Notes under the pieces: generated by a model | Databases searched by the model: none | Told to the model about the DNA's origin: nothing | What the model saw: only the letters and a program-made list of their open reading frames with translations | In this document: positions 34,591-45,301 of the stretch, piece by piece | Layout: the number at the start of each line of letters is the position of its first letter | How positions within the stretch are numbered: position 1 is the stretch's first letter | Assembly: GCF_023074075.1 (NCBI RefSeq) | Contig: NZ_JADPKT010000094.1 | Coordinates: forward strand, 1 to 64,000 | DNA length: 64,000 bases | Reading direction: 5' to 3' | DNA from: Bradyrhizobium sp. 138 | GTDB taxonomy: Bacteria; Pseudomonadota; Alphaproteobacteria; Rhizobiales; Xanthobacteraceae | Translations under genes and position numbers: made by a program

Positions 34591-35394
34591 ATGTCGCCCG
34601 ACCTCCACTTCATCCTCTTCCTTCTCCTGCGCATGGCGATCGCTGCGGCGTTCGTCGTGACGGCGTCGATCATCACCGAACGCGCCGGACCGGTGATCGG
34701 CGCGCTGGTCGCGACCCTGCCGGTGTCGGCGGGGCCCTCCTATGTCTTCCTCGCGCTCGATCACGACGCCGCCTTCATCGCGCAGGGTGCGCTGGCGAGC
34801 CTTCCGATCAACGCGGCGACCATCTTCATGTGCCTCACTTATGTCGTGCTGGCGCAGCGGCACAGTCTTCTGGTGAGTTGCGGCAGCGCGGTCGCGATCT
34901 GGATCGCGCTTGCTTCGATCATGCGCCAGTTCGCGTGGCCGCTCACCGCGGGTCTCGCCGCGAACCTGATTGCGTTCGCCATCTGCATCCCGCTCTTGGC
35001 GGGTTATCGCCATGTGAAGATGCCGCTGGTGACGCGCCGCTGGTATGACGTGCCGATGCGGGCTGCATTGGTCGCGACCCTCGTCGCCATCGTGGTCTCG
35101 ACCTCGGGCTGGGTCGGTCCCCGGATCAGCGGCATCATCGCGTTGTACCCGGTCGTGTTCACCAGCATCATGGTGATCCTGCATCCGCGCATCGGCGGCC
35201 CGCCGACCGCTGCCGTGCTCGCAAACTCCGCCTGGGGCCTGCTCGGATTCGGCATGGCGATTGCCGTGATGCACGTCGGCGCCGCCAATTCCGGCTCCGC
35301 GATCGGCCTCAGCATGGGGCTAGCCACCTGCATCGTGTGGAATCTGACGCTGTGGTGGAACGGGCGAAGGAAGCGACTGGCAGCGGCTTCGTAG
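34591..35394 (+). CDS. Integral membrane protein of unknown function
   Basis: A 267-residue hydrophobic protein with about eight predicted helices, from MSPDLHFILFLLLRMAIAAA through WGLLGFGMAIAVMHVG. The motif ITERAGPVIGALVATLPVSAGPSYVFLAL (in two parts) and YPVVFTSIMVILHPRIGG recall GlpM/YdbO-like small membrane families, but I do not recognise it confidently. It ends in a basic RRKR tail. The ATG at 34591 is preceded by only a weak ribosome site. It sits between two repeats and is convergent with mutS. Confidence 0.7.
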   Translation: MSPDLHFILFLLLRMAIAAAFVVTASIITERAGPVIGALVATLPVSAGPSYVFLALDHDAAFIAQGALASLPINAATIFMCLTYVVLAQRHSLLVSCGSAVAIWIALASIMRQFAWPLTAGLAANLIAFAICIPLLAGYRHVKMPLVTRRWYDVPMRAALVATLVAIVVSTSGWVGPRISGIIALYPVVFTSIMVILHPRIGGPPTAAVLANSAWGLLGFGMAIAVMHVGAANSGSAIGLSMGLATCIVWNLTLWWNGRRKRLAAAS

Positions 35395-35397
35395 CTT

Positions 35398-35500
35398 CGT
35401 AGGGTGGGCAAAGGCGCGCACTTCGCGCGCCGTGTCCACCATCTCTCCGCGATCTCCACTATCGCATGGTGGGCAAGCTTCGCTTTGCCCACCCTACGGC
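35398..35500. repeat. Intergenic palindromic repeat, family A
   Basis: Starts CGTAGGGTGGGCAAAGGC and ends GCTTTGCCCACCCTACGGC, so the two termini are inverse copies. Internal GCGCGCACTTCGCGCGC forms a separate hairpin. It fills the gap between the membrane protein and mutS, both of which point at it. Confidence 0.9.
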
Positions 35501-35504
35501 ACCG

Positions 35505-38243
35505 TCACTGCTTCGGCAGCCTGGCTTTCAACGCATAGAGCGCATCCAGCGCCTCGCGCGGCGACATCTCGTCGGGGTGCAGCGCCTTCACAGCTTCCAT
35601 CAACAGCTCGGCTTCGCTCGGCGGCGCGGCTTCAGCTGCGGCACGCGAGGGCACTGCGAACAATGGCAGATCGTCCACCAGCGCGCGCGCGGTCTGGCCG
35701 CGATCCTGGGCTTCGAGCTTGGAAAGCACCGATTTTGCACGCGTGATCACCGCGGGCGGCAGGCCGGCGAGTTTTGCCACCTGGATGCCATAGGAGCGGT
35801 CGGCTGAGCCCGGCAGCACCTCGTGCAGGAACACGACATTGCCCTGCCATTCCTTCACCCGCACGGTGGCGTTGAACATCCGCGGCAGTTTTGCCGAGAG
35901 CGCGGTCAGCTCGTGATAATGCGTGGCGAACAGGGTGCGACAGCGATTGCTTTCGTGCAGATGCTCGATCGCGGCCCAGGCGATGGAAAGGCCGTCGAAC
36001 GTCGCGGTGCCGCGGCCGATCTCGTCGAGGATCACGAGTGAACGCTCGCCGGCCTGGTTCAGGATCGCGGCGGTCTCGACCATCTCGACCATGAAGGTGG
36101 AGCGGCCGCGAGCGAGATCGTCGGCGGCGCCGACGCGCGAGAACAGGCGGTCGATGATGCCGATCCGCGCGCGCGTCGCCGGCACGAAGCTGCCGATCTG
36201 GGCCAGCAGCGCAATCAGCGCGTTCTGGCGCAGGAAGGTCGACTTACCGGCCATGTTGGGACCGGTGAGCAGCCAGAGCTGGCCGGACTTTTGGCCAGGG
36301 GCCGGAGAGAGATCACAGGCATTGGCGATGAAGGGCTCGCCGTTGCGCTTCAAGGCCTGCTCGACCACGGGATGGCGGCCGGCCTCGATCGCGAAGCCGA
36401 GGGAGTCGTCCACCTCCGGTCGCACATAATTGTCGTCGACCGCGAGTTTTGCGAGTGACGTTGCGACGTCGAGCAAGGCAAAAGCGTGAGCCGCGGCGCG
36501 CAGATCGTCGCTGATCGTCATGGCCTTCGCCGACAGCCGCTCGAAAATCTCGAGCTCGAGCCCGAGCGCGCGGTCGCCGGCATTGGCGATCTTGGCTTCG
36601 ATTTCGCCCAGCTCCGACGTGGTGAAGCGCACCTGGCCGGCCAGCGTCTGGCGATGGATGAAGGTCGCGTTCAGCGGCGCTGACATCAGCTTGTCGCCGT
36701 GCTGCGCGGTGACCTCGACGAAATAGCCGAGCACGTTGTTGTGGCGGATCTTGAGGCCCTTGACGCCCGTGCTATCGGCGTAGCGCGCCTGCATCGAGGC
36801 CACCACGAGGCGCGAGGCGTCGCGCAAATTGCGCGCTTCGTCGAGCGCGGGCTCATAGCCCTGACGGACGAAGCCGCCATCGCGCTTGATCAGCGGCAGC
36901 TGCTCATCGAGCGCACTGGCGAATTCCGCCGCGAGCTCGCGCGAGGGCCTTTGCAGCGCTGCCATCACCGCCGCGATCTCCTGCGGCGGCTGGTCGAGCT
37001 CGCCAAGCCGCGCCAGCACCTGGTCGGCGGCGATGATGCCGTCGCGGATGCCGGCGAGGTCGCGCGGGCCGCCGCGGCCGACCGAGAGGCGGGCCAATGC
37101 CCGCGACATGTCGGGCGCGCCGCGCAAAATGCTGCGGATGTCCTCGCGCGCGGCTGAATCGGCAACGAAGGCGCTGACCGCGTCGAGCCGGCGTGCGATC
37201 ATGGGCGCGTCGGTCAGCGGCGCCGCCAGCCGCTGCGCCAGCAGGCGCGAGCCGGCCGACGTCACGGTGCAGTCGATCGCGTCGAGCAGCGAGCCGCGGC
37301 GTTCACCGGCGAGCGTCCGCGTCAGCTCGAGATTGGCGCGTGTGGCGGGATCGATCGCCATGGTCGCGCCCGAGGCTTCGCGCGCGGGCGGCGACAGCGG
37401 CGGATGCTTGCCGACCTGGGTGCGGTCGACATAGGTGACGGCGGCGGCCGCGGCAGTGGCCTCCAGGCGCGTGAGCTGGGAGAGCCCGTCCATGGTCGCG
37501 ACCGCGAAATAATCGCACAGCCGTCTCTCGGCGGTGGCGCCGTCGAAGACGTCGCGCGTCAGCGGCGTCACCGCCGGCAGCTCGCGCAAGGTCTGTCCGA
37601 GCTCGCTGTCGTTGTAGAGCGCGTCGGTGACGATCGCCTCGTTCGGGTTGATGCGCGCCAGCGTCGCGGCGAGCTCACCGCTAGAGCATTCGGTGACCAT
37701 GAATTCGGCGGTCGAGATGTCGATCCAGGCGAGGCCGAAGCGATCGCCGCCGCCGGAGGCGCGGGCCCGCGCGATCGCCAGCAGGTAATTGTTGGCACGC
37801 GCATCGAGCAGCGTGTCCTCGGTCAGTGTGCCCGGCGTCACCAGCCGCACCACGCCGCGGCGCACCACGCTCTTGTTGCCGCGCGCTTTTGCAGCCGCAG
37901 GATCTTCGGTCTGCTCGCAGACCGCGACGCGGTGGCCGGCGCTGATGAGACGATGCAGATAGTCCTCGGACCGTTCGACCGGCACGCCGCACATCGGGAT
38001 GTCGGCGCCCTGATGCTTGCCGCGCTTGGTCAAGACGATGCCGAGCGTCTTGGAAGCGATCTCGGCGTCCTCGAAGAACAATTCGTAGAAATCGCCCATC
38101 CGGTAGAACAGCAACAGGCCCTGATGCGCCGCCTTGATCTCCAGGTACTGTTCCATCATCGGCGTGACGCGCGCGGCGGCTTCTGGCGGCGGCGCGGGCG
38201 CTTCGTCGGCGGGCGGAATGGGTATCGGCTGTTGCATGGTCAT
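35505..38243 (-). CDS. mutS: DNA mismatch repair protein MutS
   Basis: A 912-residue mismatch sensor. The mismatch-binding motif FYELFFEDA is near residue 52, with the Phe-x-Glu pair. The ATPase has Walker [15 protein letters not shown], Walker [10 protein letters not shown], and the MutS signature [14 protein letters not shown]. The C-terminus carries the dimerisation tail ([16 protein letters not shown]). The ATG at 38243 is used; a second ATG two codons in is possible. All canonical domains are present and full length, so it should be functional. Confidence 0.97.
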   Translation of the reverse strand: MTMQQPIPIPPADEAPAPPPEAAARVTPMMEQYLEIKAAHQGLLLFYRMGDFYELFFEDAEIASKTLGIVLTKRGKHQGADIPMCGVPVERSEDYLHRLISAGHRVAVCEQTEDPAAAKARGNKSVVRRGVVRLVTPGTLTEDTLLDARANNYLLAIARARASGGGDRFGLAWIDISTAEFMVTECSSGELAATLARINPNEAIVTDALYNDSELGQTLRELPAVTPLTRDVFDGATAERRLCDYFAVATMDGLSQLTRLEATAAAAAVTYVDRTQVGKHPPLSPPAREASGATMAIDPATRANLELTRTLAGERRGSLLDAIDCTVTSAGSRLLAQRLAAPLTDAPMIARRLDAVSAFVADSAAREDIRSILRGAPDMSRALARLSVGRGGPRDLAGIRDGIIAADQVLARLGELDQPPQEIAAVMAALQRPSRELAAEFASALDEQLPLIKRDGGFVRQGYEPALDEARNLRDASRLVVASMQARYADSTGVKGLKIRHNNVLGYFVEVTAQHGDKLMSAPLNATFIHRQTLAGQVRFTTSELGEIEAKIANAGDRALGLELEIFERLSAKAMTISDDLRAAAHAFALLDVATSLAKLAVDDNYVRPEVDDSLGFAIEAGRHPVVEQALKRNGEPFIANACDLSPAPGQKSGQLWLLTGPNMAGKSTFLRQNALIALLAQIGSFVPATRARIGIIDRLFSRVGAADDLARGRSTFMVEMVETAAILNQAGERSLVILDEIGRGTATFDGLSIAWAAIEHLHESNRCRTLFATHYHELTALSAKLPRMFNATVRVKEWQGNVVFLHEVLPGSADRSYGIQVAKLAGLPPAVITRAKSVLSKLEAQDRGQTARALVDDLPLFAVPSRAAAEAAPPSEAELLMEAVKALHPDEMSPREALDALYALKARLPKQ

Positions 38244-38459
38244 GGGCGGCGCAACCTACAAAATTTCGCATCCCGCTCCTATCGCTTTGGCCGTCGGGAG
38301 CGGGTTTTCCACGTTGTCCGCATTGCGGCATGCGTGGCCGGCGTGCGGCCCCCTCGGAACACGCGCGTATCAGTCAATTGACCTGCCGCGGGCGCCCTCC
38401 TAAAACTCCGCCGTCATTGAAGAATTCTGGCCGAACCGCGGCATTCAGGGAGAACAGCG

Positions 38460-39665
<1,206 letters not shown>

Positions 39666-39668
<3 letters not shown>

Positions 39669-39690
39669 CGAGACGCGTAGCGTCTCGTCA
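39666..39690 (+). terminator. Perfect hairpin overlapping the pcaF stop codon
   Basis: TGACGAGACGC at 39666-39676 pairs exactly with GCGTCTCGTCA at 39680-39690 across a GTA loop. The arm includes the pcaF stop codon TGA. No T run follows, so it may slow or stabilise the transcript rather than end it, and it directly abuts the next repeat. Confidence 0.5.
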
Positions 39691-39765
39691 TCCCGGGGCA
39701 GCCCGACAGGGCTGAACCCGGGATCTCGAGATTCCGGGTTCAACCCTGTCGGGCTGCCCCGGAAT
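39691..39765. repeat. Palindromic repeat, GGGCAGCCCGACAGGG type
   Basis: Arms TCCCGGGGCAGCCCGACAGG and CCTGTCGGGCTGCCCCGG, together with GGGCTGAACCCGG and CCGGGTTCAACCC, form one long hairpin. It lies between pcaF and the dioxygenase gene, so these may not share one simple transcript. Confidence 0.85.
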
Positions 39766-39786
39766 GACAGGGAGAAGGATGGCGCC

Positions 39787-40680
39787 ATGATCATTGCGCG
39801 CGAGCAGGACGTCACAACCGCGGCCCTGGCGGTGATGGAGCGGACATCCGATCCGCGGCTTCGCCAGATCATGGTCTCTCTGGTCAAGCACCTGCACGAC
39901 TTCGTTCGCGATGTTCGCCTGACGGAGGCGGAATTTCGCGACGCCGCCGCGATCGTGGCCGAGCTCGGCAAACTCACCACCGACACGCATAATGAAGTCG
40001 TGCTGATGGCGGGTTCGCTCGGCGTCTCACCGCTGGTGTGCCTGCTCAACAATGGAGATCAGGGCAATACGGAGACCGATCAATCGCTGCTCGGGCCGTT
40101 CTGGCGGTTGAACGCGCCGCGGGTCGAGAACGGCGGATCGATCGTGCGCTCGCAGACGCCGGGCGCGCCGCTGTTCGTGAGCGCCCGAGTCGTGGACAAG
40201 GATGGCTGTCCCGTCGCTGGTGCCGAGGTCGATGTCTGGCACGCCTCCCCGGTCGGCCTCTACGAGAACCAGGATCCTGAGCAGGCCGACATGAACCTGC
40301 GTGGCAAGTTCACGACCGACGGGGATGGGCGCTTTTCCTTCCGCTCGGTGATGATGGTCGGCTATCCCATTCCGACCAATGGCGTGGTCGGCCGTCTCTT
40401 GGCGGCGCAGGGCCGGCATCCCTATCGCCCGGCGCATCTGCACGCCCTGATCTTCAAGCCTGGATTCAAGGTGCTGATCTCGCAGGTCTACGATCCCTCC
40501 GATCCGCATATCGACAGCGACGTGCAGTTCGGGGTGACGCAGGCGCTGATCGGCAAGTTCCAGCGCCATGAATCGCCGCATCCGACGGCTCACGACGTCA
40601 CCGCGCCCTGGTATTCCCTCGACCACACCTACCGGCTCGAAGCCGGAGAGGCCGTGCTGCCGCGCCCGCCGATCAAATAG
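39787..40680 (+). CDS. Intradiol ring-cleavage dioxygenase (hydroxyquinol 1,2-dioxygenase-like)
   Basis: A 297-residue non-heme Fe(III) intradiol dioxygenase with an N-terminal helical dimerisation domain (~1-100). Iron ligands are Tyr in SPVGLYENQ, Tyr in VGYPIPTNG and the two His in HPYRPAHLHALIF. NETD-type sequence (GNTETDQSLLGPFWR) and the long FKPGFKVLISQVYD region fit hydroxyquinol 1,2-dioxygenases better than catechol ones. The product maleylacetate would join the pathway before PcaF after reduction. The ATG at 39787 is used. Substrate specificity is inference; catechol or chlorocatechol use cannot be excluded. Confidence 0.85.
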   Translation: MIIAREQDVTTAALAVMERTSDPRLRQIMVSLVKHLHDFVRDVRLTEAEFRDAAAIVAELGKLTTDTHNEVVLMAGSLGVSPLVCLLNNGDQGNTETDQSLLGPFWRLNAPRVENGGSIVRSQTPGAPLFVSARVVDKDGCPVAGAEVDVWHASPVGLYENQDPEQADMNLRGKFTTDGDGRFSFRSVMMVGYPIPTNGVVGRLLAAQGRHPYRPAHLHALIFKPGFKVLISQVYDPSDPHIDSDVQFGVTQALIGKFQRHESPHPTAHDVTAPWYSLDHTYRLEAGEAVLPRPPIK

Positions 40681-40732
40681 CGGGTGGCTGCCGCGTGCGG
40701 GATTCCCTGCCAAACCCGCTTCCCCAAATTAG

Positions 40733-40745
40733 TTATATCCTATAA
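40733..40745. promoter_or_regulatory. Operator-like inverted repeat TTATA-TCC-TATAA upstream of pcaH
   Basis: A perfect 5-bp inverted repeat with a TCC centre, within an A/T-rich 25-bp patch, 56 bp before the pcaH start in otherwise GC-rich DNA. It could be an activator/repressor site or overlap the -10 box of pcaHG. No regulator gene is adjacent. Confidence 0.45.
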
Positions 40746-40801
40746 TGATTGGCGGAAGCGTTGACCGGCCGGACCGAGAATGGCCGGGGAGGAGTTCGCC
40801 G

Positions 40802-41503
40802 ATGACATTCATCTATCCCACCGACAGCAACAAGGCGCATCCGCTGCCGCTGTCGCCCGAGTACAAGAGCTCGATCAAGCGCGCGCCGAACAAGCCCCTG
40901 ATCCCGATGCGCCATACATTGTCGGAGCTGACCGGCCCGGTCTACGGCCACGAGACCGTGCGCGACGGCGACAACGATCTCACCCGGCAGCACAGCGGCG
41001 AGCCGCTCGGCGAGCGCATCATCGTGCACGGCCATGTGCGCGACGAGGACGGTCGCGGTGTCCCGAACTCATTGGTCGAGATCTGGCAGGCCAATTCCTG
41101 CGGCCGCTACGTTCACGTCCGCGACCAGCATCCGGCGCCGCTCGATCCGAATTTCACGGGGGCCGGCCGTACGGTGAGCGATGCTAGCGGCTACTACCGC
41201 TTCGTCAGCATCAAGCCTGGCGCCTATCCCTGGGGCAATCACCACAATGCGTGGCGGCCGGCGCACATTCATCTGTCGGTGTTCGGCCATTCCTTCGTCA
41301 CGCGCCTCGTGACGCAGATGTACTTTCCGAACGACCCGCTGTTCCCGTTCGATCCGATCTTCAACTCGGTGCCGGACGAGAAGGCGCGGGCGCGGATGGT
41401 CTCCTCGTTCGACCTCGAGAACACCCAGCCCGAATGGGCGCTGTGCTACCGCTTTGACATCGTGCTGCGCGGCAAGAATGCCACCCCCATGGAGAATAGC
41501 TAA
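40802..41503 (+). CDS. pcaH: Protocatechuate 3,4-dioxygenase beta subunit
   Basis: A 233-residue subunit carrying the catalytic Fe(III). The iron ligands are the Tyr in NSCGRYVHVRDQ, the Tyr in KPGAYPWGNHHNAWRP and the two His in RPAHIHLSVFG. The enzyme opens protocatechuate to 3-carboxy-cis,cis-muconate. The N-terminus (PTDSNKAHPLPLSPEYKSS) is typical. The ATG at 40802 is used. It is translationally coupled to pcaG, whose GTG starts at the base after its TAA. pcaB, pcaC, pcaD and the regulator pcaQ are not in this window. Confidence 0.95.
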   Translation: MTFIYPTDSNKAHPLPLSPEYKSSIKRAPNKPLIPMRHTLSELTGPVYGHETVRDGDNDLTRQHSGEPLGERIIVHGHVRDEDGRGVPNSLVEIWQANSCGRYVHVRDQHPAPLDPNFTGAGRTVSDASGYYRFVSIKPGAYPWGNHHNAWRPAHIHLSVFGHSFVTRLVTQMYFPNDPLFPFDPIFNSVPDEKARARMVSSFDLENTQPEWALCYRFDIVLRGKNATPMENS

Positions 41504-42094
41504 GTGCAGGATAATGGGATCACGCCATCGCAGACCGTCGGTCCGTTCTTCAAATACGGCCTGACGCCGAATGGCGAGTACGCCTGGAACGACGCGTTCA
41601 CCAGCTCGACGCTCACACCCGATGTCACGGGCGACCGCATCCGTATCGAGGGCCGCGTGTTCGACGGCGACGGCGTTGCCGTGCCGGATTGCATGCTGGA
41701 GATCTGGCAGGCGGACGCGCAAGGCCGCTTTGCCGACCCGCAGGACAAGCGTGCGTTGCCGAATGCGAGCTTCCGCGGCTTTGCCCGTTGCGGCACTAAC
41801 AAGGACGGAAATTACGCCTTCGACACCATCAAGCCCGGCGCGGTGCCGGATCCCGACGGCAAGCCGCAGGCGCCGCACATCCTCCTTGCGGTGTTCGGCC
41901 GCGGCATGTTGCGGCATCTCTACACCCGCATCTATTTCAGCGACGAGGCCGGCAACGCCGCTGATCCCGTGCTGGCGCTGGTGCCCGCTGATCGCCGTGC
42001 CACGCTGACCGCGGTGCGCGAGGCCGGCAAGCCGGTCTATCGCCTCGATCTGCGGCTGCAGGGCGACAATGAGACGGTGTTCTTCGACGTGTGA
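41504..42094 (+). CDS. pcaG: Protocatechuate 3,4-dioxygenase alpha subunit
   Basis: A 196-residue subunit lacking iron ligands, partner to pcaH in the (alpha-beta)n complex. Landmarks are ITPSQTVGPFFKYGL, LEIWQADAQGRFADP, FRGFARCGTNKDGNYAFDTIKPG in parts, APHILLAVFGRGMLRHLYTRIYF. The start is a GTG at 41504, which directly follows the pcaH stop with no gap, so translation is probably coupled. Complete length for the family. Confidence 0.95.
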   Translation: MQDNGITPSQTVGPFFKYGLTPNGEYAWNDAFTSSTLTPDVTGDRIRIEGRVFDGDGVAVPDCMLEIWQADAQGRFADPQDKRALPNASFRGFARCGTNKDGNYAFDTIKPGAVPDPDGKPQAPHILLAVFGRGMLRHLYTRIYFSDEAGNAADPVLALVPADRRATLTAVREAGKPVYRLDLRLQGDNETVFFDV

Positions 42095-42202
42095 GACAAG
42101 CGCGCCGGTGAGCCAGCTCGCCGGCGCCAGTTCCTATTCCGCGCAATCGGCTCGCCGTGCGCCAGTCTTTCTGACCCAAGACCGACGATCAACGTCCAAT
42201 TG

Positions 42203-42230
42203 CCGTAGTTCTACGGAGCCGTTCTTTTTT
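42203..42230 (+). terminator. Stem-loop CCGTAG-TT-CTACGG with downstream T run
   Basis: A 6-bp stem with a 2-base loop at 42203-42216 is followed five bases later by TTCTTTTTT (42222-42230). It could terminate pcaG transcription, or be a palindromic operator for the chemoreceptor gene starting at 42314. A related CTACG/CGTAG palindrome lies at 7517-7532. Confidence 0.45.
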
Positions 42231-42313
42231 GCAACCTCTCCGCGAGTCAATTCCGTATTTACCACATTGATCTAGGCTCCACGCGGTTTTGGCGCGCGCC
42301 CTGGATCATTTTC

Positions 42314-44002
42314 ATGAAAATTCGTTTGTCGTTGTCCTCCGCGATCGTTGCGTTCGGCATCGTTCTCGCCATCGGCTTTACCGCCGTGGTTTCAACCAGT
42401 CTGTACGCCCTGAAAGAGCTCAAGGTCGGCGGTCCGCTGTACTCCGACATCAAGCTCGGCAACGACCTCATCGCGGATATCCTGCCGCCACCGGAATATG
42501 TCATCGAGGCCTATCTCGAGGCGACCCTGGCCATGCGCGAGCCGGACCAGCTGGCGGCCCACGGTGAACGCCTGGTCCAGCTCCGCAAGGATTACGATGA
42601 GCGCAAGGCGTTCTGGGTCACCTCCAGCCTCTCGGCCGACCTGAAGACGGCGCTGGTGTCGAAATCCGATGCCGAGGTGCAGAAATTCTGGAAGGCGTCC
42701 GACCAGCTCCTGCCGGCCCTCAAGGCCAAGGACGCAGCCGCTTCCGAGCGCGCCTATGCGCAGCTCAAGGACGCCTACACCGCGCATCGCGCCGTGATCG
42801 ACAGCATCGTCGAGAGCGCCAACAAGCAGAATGCTGCCATGGAGAAGCTGGCCGCGGACCGCGACAGCTCGATGCTCTTTATCCTCCTTGGGGTGTCCGC
42901 CGCCGTGCTGGCCTTCATTGCCGCGGGCCTGCTCGGCGTTGCCCTCGGCGTCGTGCGTCCGATCGTGCGCATGACTGATACGATGCAGAAGCTCGCGACC
43001 GGCGATCTCGCCGCCGATATTCCTTTCGCGCATCGCCAGGACGAGGTCGGCTCGATGGCGGGCGCGCTTGTGGTGTTCAAGCAGGCGGCGGTCGAGAATT
43101 CCCGACTGCGCGAGGAGCAATTGCGGCAGGAGCAGGAGGCGGCGCTGGCCAAGCGCAGCGCCCTGCACCAGATGGCCGAGACCGTCGAGCGCGAGACTGG
43201 CCGCTCGGTCGACACCGCGAGCGCGGCGAGCCATGGCGTGGAGCGGGCCGCCACCAGCCTGTCCGAGATCGCAAGTTCGCTCTCCGCGCAGTCGCAGGCG
43301 GTCGCGGCGGCCTCCACCCAGGCCCTCGGCAGCTCGCAGACCGTCTCGGCTGCGGCCGAAGAACTGAGCGCCTCGATCCGCGAGATCGCGAGCCAGGTCG
43401 CGCGGACCAGCACGGTCACCAAATCTGCCGTCGCCGGCCGCGAGCAGGCGCGTTCGACCATTCAGGCGCTGGCCGGATCGGTGAAGAAGATCGCCGAGGT
43501 CTCCGATCTCATTGGCGGCATCGCCGGCCAGACCAATCTGCTGGCGCTCAACGCTACGATCGAGGCGGCGCGCGCCGGCGAGGCCGGTCGCGGCTTCGCC
43601 GTGGTCGCCGCCGAGGTGAAATCCCTGTCGGACCAGACGGCAAAATCCACCGAGGAGATCGGGCGGCTGATTGCCGAGATCCAGGCCTCGACGCAGGCTG
43701 CGGTCGATGCCGTCGAGACGATGGGAGGGCACATCGTCGAGATCGACGGCGTCGCGACCTCGGTTGCCGCCGCGATGGAAGAGCAGGACGCCGCGACACG
43801 CGAGATCACGCGATCGATTTCCGAATCGGCGTCCGCGGCGAAGGAGGTCTCGGCCAAGATCGGCAATGTCAGCCGCGACGCCGCTTCCGTGAACGAGCGC
43901 GCCGCGGAGGTCAGGCAGGCGATCGCCGGCATGGCGGCCAATCTCGAACAGCTCCGGTCGGTCGTCGTGCGGACCGTGCGCGACTCGACCGCGGCAGCCT
44001 GA
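42314..44002 (+). CDS. Methyl-accepting chemotaxis protein
   Basis: A 562-residue chemoreceptor. A first membrane helix (about 10-32) precedes a periplasmic helical-bundle ligand domain of ~150 residues. A second membrane helix (about 190-212, [20 protein letters not shown]) leads into a HAMP domain ([20 protein letters not shown]). The signalling hairpin tip reads [33 protein letters not shown]. Methylation helices flank it. The CheR pentapeptide is absent. Ligand is unknown; proximity to the pca genes invites an aromatic-acid attractant, but that is only suggestion. Confidence 0.94.
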   Translation: MKIRLSLSSAIVAFGIVLAIGFTAVVSTSLYALKELKVGGPLYSDIKLGNDLIADILPPPEYVIEAYLEATLAMREPDQLAAHGERLVQLRKDYDERKAFWVTSSLSADLKTALVSKSDAEVQKFWKASDQLLPALKAKDAAASERAYAQLKDAYTAHRAVIDSIVESANKQNAAMEKLAADRDSSMLFILLGVSAAVLAFIAAGLLGVALGVVRPIVRMTDTMQKLATGDLAADIPFAHRQDEVGSMAGALVVFKQAAVENSRLREEQLRQEQEAALAKRSALHQMAETVERETGRSVDTASAASHGVERAATSLSEIASSLSAQSQAVAAASTQALGSSQTVSAAAEELSASIREIASQVARTSTVTKSAVAGREQARSTIQALAGSVKKIAEVSDLIGGIAGQTNLLALNATIEAARAGEAGRGFAVVAAEVKSLSDQTAKSTEEIGRLIAEIQASTQAAVDAVETMGGHIVEIDGVATSVAAAMEEQDAATREITRSISESASAAKEVSAKIGNVSRDAASVNERAAEVRQAIAGMAANLEQLRSVVVRTVRDSTAAA

Positions 44003-44078
44003 GCCCGGCGGCCTCTCGGCCGCTGGTGCCCGGGAGTGTGATCGTGCAGTATGGCGCCGGACAGGGGCATCGTGGTTC

Positions 44079-45140
44079 ATGACATCTCCACAATTGCCGG
44101 CGGTCGTTGAGCCCGCCCGACTGACGGCCGCGCTGCGCCGGGGCGGCGTGCTGGACGCCGGCGCGGTCCGCGAGGTGAAGGTGCTGCACCAGCGCGACAC
44201 TGTCGTGTCGCATATCATCCGGCTTGGCCTGCGCTATGTCGGCGAATCCACCGGCGCCCCGCAGTCGCTGATCCTGAAAACCGCGAATTCCGACTTCGCC
44301 GAGAAGCTTGCCGATGGCGGCCGGCACGAGGTCGAATACTACACGCGACTGACGCCGAGCATGCCGCGGGGGCTGGTGCCCCGCTGCTTCGATGGACATT
44401 TCGACGAGGGCAGCCTCACCTGGCATCTCCTGCTCGAGGACCTCACCGACAGCCACGAGATCGCGGCGGCCTGGCCGCTGCCGCCGTCGCGCGAGCAAAT
44501 GATCGCCATCGTCACCACCCTCGCACGCTGGCATGCCGCCTGGTGGGACCATCCGGGCCTCGGCGACACTGTCGGCACCTGGGCGAGTCCCGAGGACAGT
44601 GCAGAGCGCATGGAGGCCTTCGCGGGCCATTACGACCGCTTTGCCGATTCTCTCGGTGACCGCCTCAGCGAGGAGCGGCGTATCCTCTATCGCCGTCTGA
44701 TCGATCAGTCGGACCGGCTGTCGCAGCGTTACCACTCACGCCGTCACCTCAGCATCACCCATGGCGATGCACATGTCTGGAATTTCCTGCTGCCCCGCGC
44801 CGGCGTCGTCGATACCGTGCGCATCTTCGATTTCGATCTTTGGAGTATCAACGTTCCGACCCACGACCTCGCCTATATGATGGCGATGCACTGGTATCCG
44901 CAGCGCCGGCAGGCGCTCGAACGCGCGATGCTCAACCTTTACCACGACGCGCTGATCGAGAGCGGCATCACCGGCTACACGCGCGGCGCGCTCGATCGCG
45001 ACTATCGCTGGGCCGTGCTCTGGCAGATCACGAGGCCGGTCTGGCAGTGGAGCATCAACATCCCGCCGGTGATCTGGTGGAATAATCTGGAGCGGGTGAT
45101 GGCGGCGGTGGATGATTTGGGGTGTGAGGAGCTGTTGTAG
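44079..45140 (+). CDS. Phosphotransferase of the APH/ecdysteroid-kinase-like superfamily
   Basis: A 353-residue kinase-like protein. The nucleotide-binding Lys lies in LILKTANSDFAEK. The catalytic loop reads THGDAHVWNFLL (HGD-H--N) and the metal-binding motif is FDFDLWSIN. LLLEDLTDSHEIAAAW and ARWHAAWW are typical of the EcKL/CHK-like group. The substrate is unknown: sugar, choline or steroid-like alcohols in relatives. The ATG at 44079 is used. It is co-directional with the chemoreceptor but has a 76-bp gap. Confidence 0.85.
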   Translation: MTSPQLPAVVEPARLTAALRRGGVLDAGAVREVKVLHQRDTVVSHIIRLGLRYVGESTGAPQSLILKTANSDFAEKLADGGRHEVEYYTRLTPSMPRGLVPRCFDGHFDEGSLTWHLLLEDLTDSHEIAAAWPLPPSREQMIAIVTTLARWHAAWWDHPGLGDTVGTWASPEDSAERMEAFAGHYDRFADSLGDRLSEERRILYRRLIDQSDRLSQRYHSRRHLSITHGDAHVWNFLLPRAGVVDTVRIFDFDLWSINVPTHDLAYMMAMHWYPQRRQALERAMLNLYHDALIESGITGYTRGALDRDYRWAVLWQITRPVWQWSINIPPVIWWNNLERVMAAVDDLGCEELL

Positions 45141-45145
45141 CGCGG

Positions 45146-45298
45146 CTCTTGTCCCGGGCGCGGTGCGGCGCGTAGCGGTGCGCTGGAGAACCGGGACCCA
45201 TCGTGCCGCGGGCATGGGCCCCGGCTCAGCAACGCATCACACCGGACGATGCTTCGCATCGCCGGGAGTGCTGCGCTGGGTCCGAGGCACGGGATGTT
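45146..45298. repeat. Intergenic repeat, GGGACCC/CCCGGG type, imperfect
   Basis: The stretch TTGTCCCGGGCGCGG...GAACCGGGACCCATCG...GGCCCCGGC...GTGCTGCGCTGGGTCCGAGG has several alternating complementary CCCGGG, GGGACCC and GGGTCC arms and a CGATGCTTCGCATCG hairpin. It resembles the repeat at about 105-152. It fills the gap between the convergent kinase-like gene and the efflux permease. Confidence 0.65.
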
Positions 45299-45301
45299 CC
45301 G

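Noticed and set aside
42392-44218. A 608-residue minus-strand frame opposite the chemoreceptor
   Set aside because: Arg/Gly/Asp-rich shadow of a well-defined chemoreceptor; no domain.
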